Source: JBGAHD01 sp044226395 (lineage in GTDB: Bacteria; Pseudomonadota; Gammaproteobacteria; Xanthomonadales; Ahniellaceae). From it: a stretch of DNA of 64,000 nt. Location of the stretch: NCBI GenBank assembly GCA_044226395.1, contig JBGAHD010000005.1, positions 372,001 to 436,000 on the forward strand, given 5' to 3'. The notes beneath the pieces are model-generated. The model was not told where the DNA came from. It saw only the letters and a program-made list of their open reading frames with translations, and did not search any database. Shown piece after piece: positions 1 through 8,784 of the stretch. The translations under genes and the position numbers were made by a program. Within the stretch, counting starts at the first letter, position 1. Every line of letters starts with the position of its first letter.

Positions 1-300
1 ATATCTCCCGAGTGGGAAGATGCAAGCCGCATCATCCAGCGCGATATGTCCATCAATCACAACGTTGACGACCTGCCCAGATCTAGTGACGTCGATTTCG
101 CTGGGGGAATCTTGAATCAGCAAGCACTGACCAACCGAAACCTCGATTCTTAGCTGGTCGGTCGCCGTTGCCGGATCGGGGAGCACTTTGAGATCTCGCG
201 CCACAAACGCGAATCCCGCACTCGCTTTGCATGTAAACATCAGAATGAGCGGGAGGAAGAGCAATGCCTGCCATCGGGTGTCTAGCTTCGTCAAAGGCAT
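1..300 (-). CDS. Secreted protein of unknown function, cut by the window edge
   Basis: An open frame begins at ATG 300-298 on the minus strand and runs off the left edge after 100 codons with no stop. The first 28 or so residues form a clear signal peptide: MPLTKLD, then a hydrophobic core WQALLFLPLILMF, then a cleavage region near CKASA. After it comes a valine-rich stretch (RIEVSVGQCLLI, GQVVNVVIDGHI) that looks like beta strands, with cysteines at two places. An AAGGA sequence lies about 8 bases upstream and supports this start. G+C is about half, well below the rest of the window. No family recognised. It is probably a periplasmic or extracellular beta-rich protein. Confidence 0.65.
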   Translation of the reverse strand, partial: MPLTKLDTRWQALLFLPLILMFTCKASAGFAFVARDLKVLPDPATATDQLRIEVSVGQCLLIQDSPSEIDVTRSGQVVNVVIDGHIALDDAACIFPLGRY

Positions 301-653
301 GTTCCGCATCCTTGCCAAACCAGTGCATTCATTGAGCACATGTGAGCGACAGAACTAGCTCGCGCTTATCGCCCGTCCGCGTGCGCGCCTGTGTCAGGCT
401 CCGGGTGGCTCTCGTTCACATGCTCAAACAGCATCGAGCACCTCCTTGAAAACAGGGAACGGTCGTACGCTGCCGACAGAGTATCCAACGCGTCTTCGAT
501 CGCAAGCTTGAGATTAGCGCGGGTCGTCGATTCATGCCCTGCGTCAGCACCTTCTTTGGCCCGAGAGAACGATGACCATGACCCCTGTCGAAGTCGACAG
601 CTTGCGGCCAAGGCCAGTGTGCACTGAAGACGCGGAAAGCATTCACGACAGAC
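301..653. other. Lower-GC stretch without a convincing gene
   Basis: Short open frames exist on both strands, but none has a ribosome site, a consistent codon pattern and a plausible protein together. A minus-strand frame over roughly 370-540 reads like helical protein (LKLAIEDALDTLSAAYDRS), but the frame that would supply its N-terminus does not look coding. This could be a decayed gene. Nothing stronger can be supported. Confidence 0.4.
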
Positions 654-773
654 ATGGACTTCGCGTTTGCATCGCTTATTGCCTCGCTACGCACAACATA
701 TCGAGACGACGAAGTGATCAATTGGCTTGAAAAGGCCCAGAGTCAATGGAAGCAACACATGATGGCCACGTGA
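654..773 (+). CDS. Possible 39-residue ORF or gene remnant
   Basis: From ATG 654 a 39-residue frame reads MDFAFASLIASLRTTYRDDE, then an amphipathic segment (VINWLEKAQSQWKQHMM), then a stop. The composition resembles real helical protein more than the frames around it. There is no good Shine-Dalgarno site, and the frame is open upstream to about 582, so this may be the tail of a frameshifted gene rather than an intact one. It converges with the minus-strand gene ending at 818. Confidence 0.2.
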   Translation: MDFAFASLIASLRTTYRDDEVINWLEKAQSQWKQHMMAT

Positions 774-817
774 TCATGAAGGCAATAGCGCACTCGGAGA
801 CCACCGAGATGAGCCAG

Positions 818-1336
818 CTACTCCGTGAACCTCAACCCTTTAAGAAGCGTATAGCCGCTCGGGTCCCAAAAGACCTCACCTTGTTCGATGTCGGTTGCGT
901 GCAAGCCAATGCTGTCGATTGTTCGATCGGCGTACTTTGGGTTCGCCGCGATGAAGTCGGCAAGTGCTTGGCTCAGTTGATCCTGGTGCTCGAAAAGAAA
1001 CACCGCTCGCGTTTTTCGGGCCTCGATCAAGTGATCTTGTCGGATGTCGATGAGGACTGGCCGATCAGCCAAACGGATAAAGAGCCCATATGACGGCGTA
1101 TGGTCGACGACGTAGTCGCCCAGCACCCCGTAACTCTCGGGCTCGAAGGAATTTGATTGGCTGTCGACGCGGTTGACGGTGCCAAACCCGCGAATGTCGA
1201 CGGCAAAGAAGAAGGCCGACATGAGCAGTAGTGGTATCCACAGAACGGTCTGCGTTCCGAAGAACACGACGACGGCGAGCACCAGGCAACTGACGCTTCT
1301 GAGTGCTTTTCGCCATATTGAGGTCATTGCGCTCAC
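818..1336 (-). CDS. Small membrane-anchored protein of unknown function
   Basis: 172 residues. Two hydrophobic helices lie close together near the N-terminus (about residues 12-28, SVSCLVLAVVVFFG, and 31-45, LWIPLLLMSAFFFAV). A soluble C-terminal region of about 120 residues follows, mixing beta strands (YGLFIRLADRPVLIDIR) and helices (QLSQALADFIAANPKYADR). ATG 1336 is taken; a second ATG lies four codons in. Low GC matches the neighbouring 1427-1948 gene, from which it is separated by 90 bases on the same strand, so the two may be co-transcribed. No family recognised. The compact size, single soluble domain and accessory setting would fit an immunity-type or stress membrane protein, but nothing proves this. 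Confidence 0.65.
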   Translation of the reverse strand: MSAMTSIWRKALRSVSCLVLAVVVFFGTQTVLWIPLLLMSAFFFAVDIRGFGTVNRVDSQSNSFEPESYGVLGDYVVDHTPSYGLFIRLADRPVLIDIRQDHLIEARKTRAVFLFEHQDQLSQALADFIAANPKYADRTIDSIGLHATDIEQGEVFWDPSGYTLLKGLRFTE

Positions 1337-1426
1337 CTACCTTCGTGTCTATCTTGATGAGGACGACGCCCACCAAGATACCGCAGTCGAAGTGGGATAC
1401 TCGCAAAGCTCCGACGCGACCCTGAC

Positions 1427-1948
1427 TTAGAGTTCGCTCATCTCCAAAGCCGCCTTTACGCGGTCACGGGTCACTGACTTAGCCGCGAGTCCCGCGATGA
1501 CTGAGCCGATATCACTGTCGTCGAGCGCCCAGCCGCCTTCGAAAAATTGCCGGAAGTTGGGGCGGAAGTAGACATACCGCAACGTTTGCCCTTCGCTCTT
1601 CACGGAGAACTCGGCAAAGAGTCCGAGCCACGGAAACTCCCATTTGACTCGCCACGAGACGGCTACGCATGTGAGGTGGAACTCTCGTTCACCCTCGAAA
1701 ATGCGCCAGCTTTCGCCATCGAGATAGATCGCCAGAAGTCGCCTGAACGGCCGAAACGGCGAGATGCACAGGACGGTCGACGCCATACCCATTGACCGGC
1801 GGCCTTTCTTCATCGCTCGCCAATGCGATTGAAATGATGCCGAGCGCCGATCGATCGCAAACCAAAGAGGCTGCGAGATCGCCCCGGTCGCAATGTTCTC
1901 GACGCGAATCACTTCGTCTCTCGAGTTTTCAGCGCTTTCCTTGGCCAT
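1427..1948 (-). CDS. Hypothetical protein
   Basis: 173 residues beginning MAKESAENSRDEVIRV. There is no signal peptide. Around residues 45-75 comes RSMGMASTVLCISPFRPFRR, then aromatic-rich strands (YLDGESWRIFEGEREFHLTC, then WRVKWEFPWLGLFAEFSV). A helical tail follows (DIGSVIAGLAAKSVTRDRVK). The alternating aromatic pattern suggests a small beta-sandwich or lipocalin-like sheet with a short C-terminal helix. It lies just upstream of the membrane protein at 818-1336 on the same strand. Codon use and GC differ from the bulk of the window. No family recognised. Confidence 0.6.
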   Translation of the reverse strand: MAKESAENSRDEVIRVENIATGAISQPLWFAIDRRSASFQSHWRAMKKGRRSMGMASTVLCISPFRPFRRLLAIYLDGESWRIFEGEREFHLTCVAVSWRVKWEFPWLGLFAEFSVKSEGQTLRYVYFRPNFRQFFEGGWALDDSDIGSVIAGLAAKSVTRDRVKAALEMSEL

Positions 1949-2117
1949 CTCGCATTCGCCCTACCGTGAGCGTCTTAGACCACCAAGCTCATGCCGACGT
2001 TACATCTTCGGCGATGCCGAAAACACGGTTTGAAATAGCTGGTGGTGCTTGTGCCTTCTGCTAGATCACATCCCTAACGAGATAAGTCCGTTTCGGGCTT
2101 GCCCGGGCACTCAAGCC

Positions 2118-2924
2118 TTATCGCGCCGACACCAACACCGCAACCCCCATCAAAAACAAAAACCCCGCAAACACCCGCTTCAAAGACGCGCCGCCTAGCC
2201 GATGCGCCAATCGCGCCCCCAGCGGCGCGATCAACACACTCGCCACCGCGATCGCCCCGGCCGCGGGCAAGTAGACATAGCCCCAACTTCCCGACGGCAA
2301 TCCGGTCGCGTCGCGACCGCCGAAGGCGTAGCCCGCGGCGCTGGCCACGGCGATGGCGAATCCACACGCGGCCGATGTGCCGACCGCGCGCACGGGTCGC
2401 GCGCCGTGGGCGATGAGGACGGGCACGGTGATGGAGCCGCCGCCGATGCCGACGAGGGCCGAGATGGTGCCGATGAGGACGCCCCAGGCGGAGAGGCCGG
2501 CGCCGCGCGGCGCGGGGTGTTCTTCGGTGTCGGGGCGGGCTTTGCCGAGCGCGAGTTGCGTGCCGGCGATGAAGCAGAAGCCGGCCACGCCGAGGCGCAG
2601 GACGAGTCCCGACAAGTGGTCGGCGATGGCGGCGCCGAGTGCGCCGCCCAGCAACAGGCCGGGCACCAGCCACGCGGCGGTGGGCCACATGACCGAGCCG
2701 CGCGCGTGATGCGCGCGTGTCGAGGACAGCGACGTGGCGATGATGCTGGCCAGCGAGGTCGCCAGCGCCACATGCATCACTTGTTCGGCCGGCACGCCTT
2801 GCGTGGGCAGGATCCAGGTCAGGGCCGCGACGATAATCAATCCACCGCCGACGCCGAGCAGCCCCGCGAGCAGGCCCGCGGCCATGCCGACGCCGAGGTA
2901 GATCATCAGGCTCAACACGCTCAT
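2118..2924 (-). CDS. TSUP family (TauE/SafE) membrane transporter
   Basis: 268 residues, almost all hydrophobic, with about eight predicted membrane segments in two similar halves. The N-terminal half carries GLLAGLLGVGGGLIIVAALT and the second half LVGIGGGSITVPVLIAHGA; these repeated GxGGG-type signatures are characteristic of the TSUP family, which exports sulfite, sulfonates or related organic anions. The frame is open 13 codons further upstream, but ATG 2924 places the first membrane helix directly after MSVLS and is preferred. It is divergent from slt. The substrate cannot be told from sequence. Confidence 0.88.
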   Translation of the reverse strand: MSVLSLMIYLGVGMAAGLLAGLLGVGGGLIIVAALTWILPTQGVPAEQVMHVALATSLASIIATSLSSTRAHHARGSVMWPTAAWLVPGLLLGGALGAAIADHLSGLVLRLGVAGFCFIAGTQLALGKARPDTEEHPAPRGAGLSAWGVLIGTISALVGIGGGSITVPVLIAHGARPVRAVGTSAACGFAIAVASAAGYAFGGRDATGLPSGSWGYVYLPAAGAIAVASVLIAPLGARLAHRLGGASLKRVFAGFLFLMGVAVLVSAR

Positions 2925-2983
2925 GCGCGCGTCTGCCCGTTCGCGGGCCGTTGGCGGCCCCAAAAGTGCCCGCGGGCGTGGGC

Positions 2984-2989
2984 TACAAT
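2984..2989 (+). promoter_or_regulatory. Probable -10 element for the slt operon
   Basis: TACAAT in the context GGGCTACAATGCCGCG lies 25 bases before the slt start codon, in the short divergent gap between the TSUP gene and slt. It matches the sigma-70 -10 consensus well. No convincing -35 hexamer sits 16-18 bases upstream, so this is a suggestion only. Confidence 0.3.
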
Positions 2990-3014
2990 GCCGCGATTGC
3001 CAATCCGTAATGTC

Positions 3015-5009
3015 ATGTCGATCCGTTCATCGCTGCTGCTGGTTCTGCTCGCATTATCGCTGTTGCCGCGCGCCGTCGTCGCCGCCGACACCGATCCCGC
3101 CACTCGTCGCGCCTATCGCGCCGCGCTCGATGCCGCGCGTCATGGCAAACCGGGCGAATGGCAGACGCTCGCGTCGGGGCTCGAAGACTATGCGCTCTAT
3201 CCCTACATCGAGCACGCGGCGCTGACGCGCGATCTGCGTCAGGTCGATGACAAGGCGGTCGAAAACTATCTTCGCGCCTGGGACGGCAGCTGGACCGCCG
3301 ACGATCTGCGCGCGCGCTGGTTGCGCGTGCTCGGCGGTCGCGCGCAGTGGCAAGCCTTCGAGGCCGATTGGCGCGGCCAGCGCGATACCGAATTGCAGTG
3401 CCATCACCTGACCGCGCGGCTCAATCTCGATCAGCGCGAAGGTTTGGCGGACGCGGCGATCGCGTTATGGCTGTCGCCGACGTCGTCGCCCTCGGCTTGC
3501 GATGATCTGATCACTTGGCTGCGCCAGGAAAAGCGCATCACGCCCGAACTCGCGTGGCGCCGCATCGCCGCCGCGGCGGAACAACGTCAGTCGCGCCTGA
3601 TCACCGCGATCGCCCGCGATCTGCCGACGGCGCAACAGACCGAAGCCGCGCGCTGGTCGCGCGTGATTGCCGATCCGGGTCGCGAACTCGCGCAGCTCGA
3701 TGGCAAGGCCTTCACCGCCGATCGTCAGCGCCTGGCGACGCTGGCCATGACGCAACTCGCGCGCCGTGATCACGCGCGCGCCGCCGCGCTGTGGCCGGTG
3801 CTCGAGGGCAAGTTCAAGTTCTCGGCCGAACAAAGCGCGCGCATGCTCGGCGCGATCGCGCTGTGGAAAGCGGCCAACTATGCGCCCGATGCCTCGGCGT
3901 GGATGGCGCGCGTGCCCTGGGATCAGGCCGACGACGCCACGCGCGAATGGCGCGTGCGCGAAGCGCTGACGCGCGGCGACTATCCGGCCGCGACGCGCGC
4001 GCTCGGCAGTTTGTCGACGGCGCAGCAGTTGGACTCGCGGTGGCGCTATTTGCGCGCGCGGTTGCTCGAGCTCGATGGGCAAACGGCCGCGGCGGCGGCG
4101 GCATTCGCTACCGTCGCCAACGAGCCGACCTTTCACGGCTTTCTCGCCGCGGATCGCGTCGATCGCGATTACACGCTGTGTCCGCTGGAACCCTCGCGCG
4201 AACCCACCGCGGTCGCGCGCGTGAGCGCCCTGCCCGGCCTGCAACGCGCGCTCGAACTGCGCGCCATCGACGAGACCGAGCAAGCACGGCGCGAATGGGA
4301 TCACACGCTGTCGCGCCTGAGCACCGAAGACCGCGTGATCGCGGTCGACCTCGCCATCGAACACGGCTGGCGCGATCGCGGACCGTTGACCTTGTTGCGT
4401 CCGGAGGAAAGCCGCTACTACTCGCTGCGTTTTCCGCTGGCCTATCGCAAGACCATCAACGCGCGCGCGCGGCAGCATGGGCTCGATCCGAGTTGGATCC
4501 TGGGCATCATTCGCGCGGAGAGTGCTTGGGCGCGCGACGCGCGTTCGGGCGCCAATGCGCGGGGACTGATGCAAGTTTTGCCTTCGGTCGCCGCGGGCAT
4601 CGCGCGCGCCGAGCACATTCCGTATCGCGACGGCAACGATCTCTACGTGCCACGCACCAATCTGGCCCTGGGCACGCGGCACATGGCCGATGTGTTGTCG
4701 CGCTATGACGGTCGCCTCTGGCTGGCCACGGCCGCGTACAACGCGGGGCCGACGCCGGTGTCGCGCTGGCTGGGTCAGCGCGGGCAATTGCCGGTGGATA
4801 TCTTCATCGAAACCATTCCCTATCGCGAGACGCGCGAGTACGTCGCCCGCGTGCTCGCCTTCAGCCTGATCTACGACTGGCGCCTGCGCGGCACGGCGGC
4901 TAGTCTGGGCGCCAAGCTCGGCTTGAACGCGCCCCCGGCATCGCGTCGCGGCATTGTCTGCGCCGTCACCGCGGGCGCGACCGAGGCCACCAAGGCAGGT
5001 GCTCGATGA
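3015..5009 (+). CDS. slt: Soluble lytic murein transglycosylase (Slt70 type)
   Basis: 664 residues. A signal peptide (SSLLLVLLALSLLPRAVVA) directs it to the periplasm, where this family cleaves the MurNAc-GlcNAc bond of peptidoglycan and leaves 1,6-anhydro ends. Residues about 25-430 are the helical superhelix typical of Slt70. The C-terminal lysozyme-like domain begins near residue 480 with GLDPSWILGIIRAESAW, whose glutamate (E502) is the expected catalytic acid, followed by GANARGLMQVLPS and later ATAAYNAGP, both diagnostic. Length is close to the E. coli enzyme. The frame is open far upstream, but only ATG 3015 gives the signal peptide. Its stop overlaps the next gene by ATGA. Confidence 0.95.
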   Translation: MSIRSSLLLVLLALSLLPRAVVAADTDPATRRAYRAALDAARHGKPGEWQTLASGLEDYALYPYIEHAALTRDLRQVDDKAVENYLRAWDGSWTADDLRARWLRVLGGRAQWQAFEADWRGQRDTELQCHHLTARLNLDQREGLADAAIALWLSPTSSPSACDDLITWLRQEKRITPELAWRRIAAAAEQRQSRLITAIARDLPTAQQTEAARWSRVIADPGRELAQLDGKAFTADRQRLATLAMTQLARRDHARAAALWPVLEGKFKFSAEQSARMLGAIALWKAANYAPDASAWMARVPWDQADDATREWRVREALTRGDYPAATRALGSLSTAQQLDSRWRYLRARLLELDGQTAAAAAAFATVANEPTFHGFLAADRVDRDYTLCPLEPSREPTAVARVSALPGLQRALELRAIDETEQARREWDHTLSRLSTEDRVIAVDLAIEHGWRDRGPLTLLRPEESRYYSLRFPLAYRKTINARARQHGLDPSWILGIIRAESAWARDARSGANARGLMQVLPSVAAGIARAEHIPYRDGNDLYVPRTNLALGTRHMADVLSRYDGRLWLATAAYNAGPTPVSRWLGQRGQLPVDIFIETIPYRETREYVARVLAFSLIYDWRLRGTAASLGAKLGLNAPPASRRGIVCAVTAGATEATKAGAR

Positions 5010-5950
5010 AACACGTGGTGATTACTGGCGGTACCGGCTTCGTGGGCCGTCATCTGATCGCGAAGCTGCGCGCGCGCGGCTGGCGCGTGACCGTGCCTTC
5101 GCGCAATCGACAAGCACATCGTGAGTTGACCGTGATGCCCGACGTGCGCGTGGTCAGCTGCGACGTTCACGACAAGGACGCGCTGGCGCGCTTGATGGCC
5201 GGCGCCGACGCGGTGGTGAACCTAGTCGGTATTCTCAATGAATCGGGCTTCGATGGCGCGGGGTTTCGGCGCGCGCACGTCGAGTTTACGCGTCAAGTCA
5301 TCGCGGCCATGCGCGCGGCTGGCGTGCCGCGGCTCGTACAAATGAGCGCGCTCAATTCGGGCCTGGGTCAAAGTCATTACCTCAAGAGCCGCTGCGAAGC
5401 CGATGCCTTCGTGCGCGAAGGCGCGGTGCGTTGGACCATCGTCCAACCGTCCGTGATCTTTGGGCCGGGCGATGGCTTGTTCTTCCGCTTCGCGCAATTG
5501 CTGCGTCTGCCCGCGCCGGTGATGCCGCTGGCGCGCGCGGGCACGCGCTTCGCGCCGGTGTATGTCGAGGACGTGGCCGAGGCCATCGCGCGGTGTCTCG
5601 ATGACGATGCCACGGTGGGACGCACGTATCAGTTATTCGGCCCGCGGGTGATGACACTGGCCGAGATCGTGCGCTACACGCGCGATCTGCTGGGCCTGTC
5701 GCGCTGGGTCGTGGGTCTGCCCGACGCGCTGGGCGCGTTGCAGGCGGCGGTGCTGGGCCTGGTGCCGGGCAAGCCGTTTAGCTTGGACAACTACCGCTCG
5801 CTGGCGCTGGATTCGGTGGGCACGCAATCCGGACTCGAGGCGCTGGGCATCGCGCCGACCGATATCGATACCGTGATGCCGCGGTTGCTGCGCGGCGAAG
5901 ACAAGCAAGCCGAACTGGACCGATACCGCGCGCGCCGCCGGAGCCGTTGA
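5006..5950 (+). CDS. NAD(P)-binding SDR protein of the complex I NDUFA9-like family
   Basis: 314 residues with an N-terminal Rossmann motif VVITGGTGFVGRHLIAKL and the extended-SDR continuation DAVVNLVGILNESG, YLKSRCEADAFVREG and WTIVQPSVIFGPGDG. This pattern matches atypical SDRs annotated as complex I NDUFA9 subunit family proteins; the canonical YxxxK is replaced by YLKSR, as in that group. It is probably a cytosolic, membrane-associated nucleotide-binding protein rather than an epimerase with a known substrate. The 4-base overlap (ATGA) with slt and the direct junction with the next membrane gene indicate one operon. Confidence 0.85.
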   Translation: MKHVVITGGTGFVGRHLIAKLRARGWRVTVPSRNRQAHRELTVMPDVRVVSCDVHDKDALARLMAGADAVVNLVGILNESGFDGAGFRRAHVEFTRQVIAAMRAAGVPRLVQMSALNSGLGQSHYLKSRCEADAFVREGAVRWTIVQPSVIFGPGDGLFFRFAQLLRLPAPVMPLARAGTRFAPVYVEDVAEAIARCLDDDATVGRTYQLFGPRVMTLAEIVRYTRDLLGLSRWVVGLPDALGALQAAVLGLVPGKPFSLDNYRSLALDSVGTQSGLEALGIAPTDIDTVMPRLLRGEDKQAELDRYRARRRSR

Positions 5951-5952
5951 GC

Positions 5953-7236
5953 ATGAATACGCCCCTGACCGTCAAGCGTCACGACGAGATCGAACCGTTC
6001 TGGCAGCGGATTGGCAGCTTCTTCACCTATCCGGTGCAGACCTCGCCGCTGTTGACGATCATCGTGCTGGCGGTGTGTCGGCTGTGTCAGTACGCCGGGT
6101 TTCTCGGCGTCTGGTTGAACTTGCTGGTCTCGGTGGCCTTGTACAAGTTCGCCGCCGAAGTGTTGTGGCGCACGGCCAATGGTCGTTTCGATCCGCCCGA
6201 GGGCTACAGCACCGACGATGAACTGGGCTGGCTGCAGGCCAAGGTTCAAGCCGTGCTGGTGATCGTGACGGTGCTCGGCTATCTGATTTTGGGGCCGGAA
6301 CTCGGCATCCTTGCTTCACTGTTCATCGCGTTCGGCATGCCGGGCGCGTCGATGTCGGCGGCGATCGAACAGAATCTGTGGAAGGCGGTGAACCCCGCGA
6401 CGTGGATCGCGATCGCGATGCGTCTGGGCTGGCCTTACCTGGTGCTGGCCGGCTTGTGCGCCGCCTTCTTCACCACGCAGGCCACGACGCAGGCGCTGAT
6501 CGCGCCGTATTTTCCGGGCCCGTTCGGCGTGATCGTGTTCTATCTGATCGCGCACTACTTCACGGTGGCCACGTTCAATCTGATGGGTTACATGATCTAT
6601 CAGTATCACGAACAACTCGGCTTCGAAATTGAGGACCGTCCCGCGCCGCTGCACGGCGCCGATCTCGACGGCAGCCTGCTCGCCGAAGCCGAAGCCCTGG
6701 CCGCCGATGGCCAAACCCAGGCGGCGGAAGAACTGCTGCGCGATCACATTCGCGAACGTGGCGCCTCGCACGCGGTACATGCGCGTTACCGCAAGTTGCT
6801 GGCGCTGCGCGGCGATAAGGACGCGCTGGTGCGTCACGCGCAGGAATACCTCAACATCCTCATGGCCAACAAGGACGAGCGCAAGGCCGTGGATCTGGTG
6901 CGCGAAGTGCAGGAGATCGATCCGGGCTTCAAGCCCACGGTTGCCGAGTACGTGGCGCCGATCGCCGAACGCGCCTCGACCATGGGCATGAACCAGGTCG
7001 CGATCAAGTTGCTGTCGGGTTTTCATCGCGCGTTTCCCAAGAACAAGGACATTCCGCGCAATTACCTGCTCGCCGCGAAAATTCTCGCCGAGAAGATGAA
7101 CAAGGAAAAGGAAGCCACGGCCCTGCTCACGCAAGTGCAGGCGCAGTTTCCGCAGCACCCGCTGCTGCCCGACATCGAAACCTATCTGAAGTTTCTCGCC
7201 AGCCTCAGTAGCGCGAACAAACCCGGCGCGACCTGA
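5953..7236 (+). CDS. Inner membrane protein with a soluble TPR-like C-terminal half
   Basis: 427 residues from ATG 5953; a TTG two codons earlier overlaps the previous stop and could be used instead. The N-terminal 210 residues contain about five or six membrane segments (for example LLTIIVLAVCRLCQYAGFLG and GVIVFYLIAHYFTVATFNL). From about residue 220 the protein is soluble and helical, with TPR-like pairs (LLAEAEALAADGQTQAAEEL; MNQVAIKLLSGFHRAFPKNK). This suggests a membrane scaffold that holds partner proteins on the cytoplasmic face. It is third in the slt operon, so a cell-envelope role is a reasonable guess. No specific function recognised. Confidence 0.75.
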   Translation: MNTPLTVKRHDEIEPFWQRIGSFFTYPVQTSPLLTIIVLAVCRLCQYAGFLGVWLNLLVSVALYKFAAEVLWRTANGRFDPPEGYSTDDELGWLQAKVQAVLVIVTVLGYLILGPELGILASLFIAFGMPGASMSAAIEQNLWKAVNPATWIAIAMRLGWPYLVLAGLCAAFFTTQATTQALIAPYFPGPFGVIVFYLIAHYFTVATFNLMGYMIYQYHEQLGFEIEDRPAPLHGADLDGSLLAEAEALAADGQTQAAEELLRDHIRERGASHAVHARYRKLLALRGDKDALVRHAQEYLNILMANKDERKAVDLVREVQEIDPGFKPTVAEYVAPIAERASTMGMNQVAIKLLSGFHRAFPKNKDIPRNYLLAAKILAEKMNKEKEATALLTQVQAQFPQHPLLPDIETYLKFLASLSSANKPGAT

Positions 7237-7246
7237 GAGCGCGTCC

Positions 7247-8722
7247 TCAAGGGCCGTGTTCGAGCTGGAACGCGGCCTTGGTGGCTTGCGGTGAATTGGC
7301 GAAGGCGTCGCGCACCAAGGTCAGCACGCGCCGCGTTTCGTTGGCGCGACCGCGTTCGCGATAGGTCGCGGCGAGATTCAACAAGGCATCGGCTAGGCCC
7401 GCGAGGTTCGGCACGCGCCGCGCGAGCGCGGTGAGCATGCGCTCGGCTTCCTCCAAACTCCCCGACTGCGCGAAGCGTTGCGCCAGCGCCAGCATTTCTT
7501 CGGCCGATAGGCGTGGCTTGCCGCTGGTGGCGGCCAGATAGTCGGTGAAGGTTTCGCGAATCTGCGCGAGTTCCGCGGCGCTCGGTTTTGGCTTAAGCAA
7601 GATGGCGCGCGCGACCGCGTGAAATTCCTCGCGCGTCGGCTCATTGCGCCAACTGCGATACCACGGCCGCAACACCGAAAAATCGCCCGGCCGCGTCGCC
7701 GCCAATTCGGCGAACAAGGGACGCGCGCGCGCGAACTCGAGTCGACCCAAATGCCCCATCGCGGTTTGAAAACTCGATTGCTCGGCTTCTTGCTTGATCT
7801 CGCCGTCGAGGAACTCGCGCCGCTCCCAGCCCAAACGCCGCACCACGTAGCCCAGTGCCGCGCCACCGACGATGCCGCCGGCATGCGCGTCGAAGGCGAC
7901 ATTCGAGTCGCTGTCCCACCACAGGCTCAGCAACTGCCAGCCCAACCAGATCGGCAGCAACCACAAGGCCACCACGCGGCGATAGCCGAACGCGACGAAG
8001 GCCCACCAGAATACGCGCACCTGACGCAGGCCCCACAAGACCGCGAACGCGCCCATCAAGGCCGCGATCGCGCCCGAGGCGCCGACCATGCTGCCCGGCG
8101 TATCCCAGTGTCGCCACAGACTGACCGCGCTGCCGAACAAGCCGCCGAGCAAGTACATCGCCAGGAACAAGCCCGAGCCGAGCGCGGCTTCCACCAAGAT
8201 CCCGAGAATGCCCAGAAACACCATATTGCCAATCAAGTGATCGACGCTGCCATGCAGGAACATGTGCGTGAAGCTGCGTGTCACGCTGGGTTCGGTGTAG
8301 GACAGGCTGTAGCGTTCGGTGAAGCTCGTCCGCCACAGGCGCTCGAAGGCCTGGCGCCGCGCGCGCCAGTCCGCGTGACGCGCGTCGCCGGGCGTGATCA
8401 CCTCGTTGTCGTGGAGCATGCGCAGGAAGGTCGGATCCTGCTGCAGCAAGCGCACGGTCACGGTGGTGCGCAAGGGCTCGTCAAGTTCGGTCAGTGCGTC
8501 GGCGTACTCCGCGAAACCGCGCGAGCGCAGATGCGCGTAGAACGGCGGAAATTCGATCGCGGCCAGGCCCGACTGGCGGTAGTTCGAGATCGCCGCGCCA
8601 TTGCGCGCGTCATCGCCCGATTGCAGCAGGAAGTACACCAGCACATTGATCACGATCAGACTCAGCGTGATCCAGGGAAAGCTGGCGACGCCCAGGCGGC
8701 GTTGCAGGGGGATGATCAGCAC
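7247..8722 (-). CDS. Rhomboid intramembrane serine protease with C-terminal TPR-like region
   Basis: 491 residues starting at GTG. The rhomboid core is visible: TM1 near residues 12-34, then an insert of about 115 soluble residues, then FTHMFLHGSVDHLIGNMVFL, the catalytic serine in GASGAIAALMG (S216) and the catalytic histidine in FDAHAGGIVGG (H280). Cleavage of membrane-embedded substrates is the family function. After about residue 305 the chain becomes soluble and helical with TPR-like repeats (AEEMLALAQRFAQSGSLEEA). It converges with the slt operon, leaving only 10 bases between stops. It is one of two rhomboids in the window; the other (59186-59872) is compact and lacks the insert and tail. 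Confidence 0.9.
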   Translation of the reverse strand: MLIIPLQRRLGVASFPWITLSLIVINVLVYFLLQSGDDARNGAAISNYRQSGLAAIEFPPFYAHLRSRGFAEYADALTELDEPLRTTVTVRLLQQDPTFLRMLHDNEVITPGDARHADWRARRQAFERLWRTSFTERYSLSYTEPSVTRSFTHMFLHGSVDHLIGNMVFLGILGILVEAALGSGLFLAMYLLGGLFGSAVSLWRHWDTPGSMVGASGAIAALMGAFAVLWGLRQVRVFWWAFVAFGYRRVVALWLLPIWLGWQLLSLWWDSDSNVAFDAHAGGIVGGAALGYVVRRLGWERREFLDGEIKQEAEQSSFQTAMGHLGRLEFARARPLFAELAATRPGDFSVLRPWYRSWRNEPTREEFHAVARAILLKPKPSAAELAQIRETFTDYLAATSGKPRLSAEEMLALAQRFAQSGSLEEAERMLTALARRVPNLAGLADALLNLAATYRERGRANETRRVLTLVRDAFANSPQATKAAFQLEHGP

Positions 8723-8784
8723 GAAACGATTCCGCGGCGCGATGTCTGCGGATTACCAGCCGGACGCGCGCGCGTCAATGCGCG

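Noticed and set aside
2202..3014. Plus-strand open frame continuing upstream of slt through the TSUP gene
   Set aside because: It is antisense to a clear membrane transporter and has low-complexity Arg/Gly composition. The signal peptide fixes the slt start at 3015.
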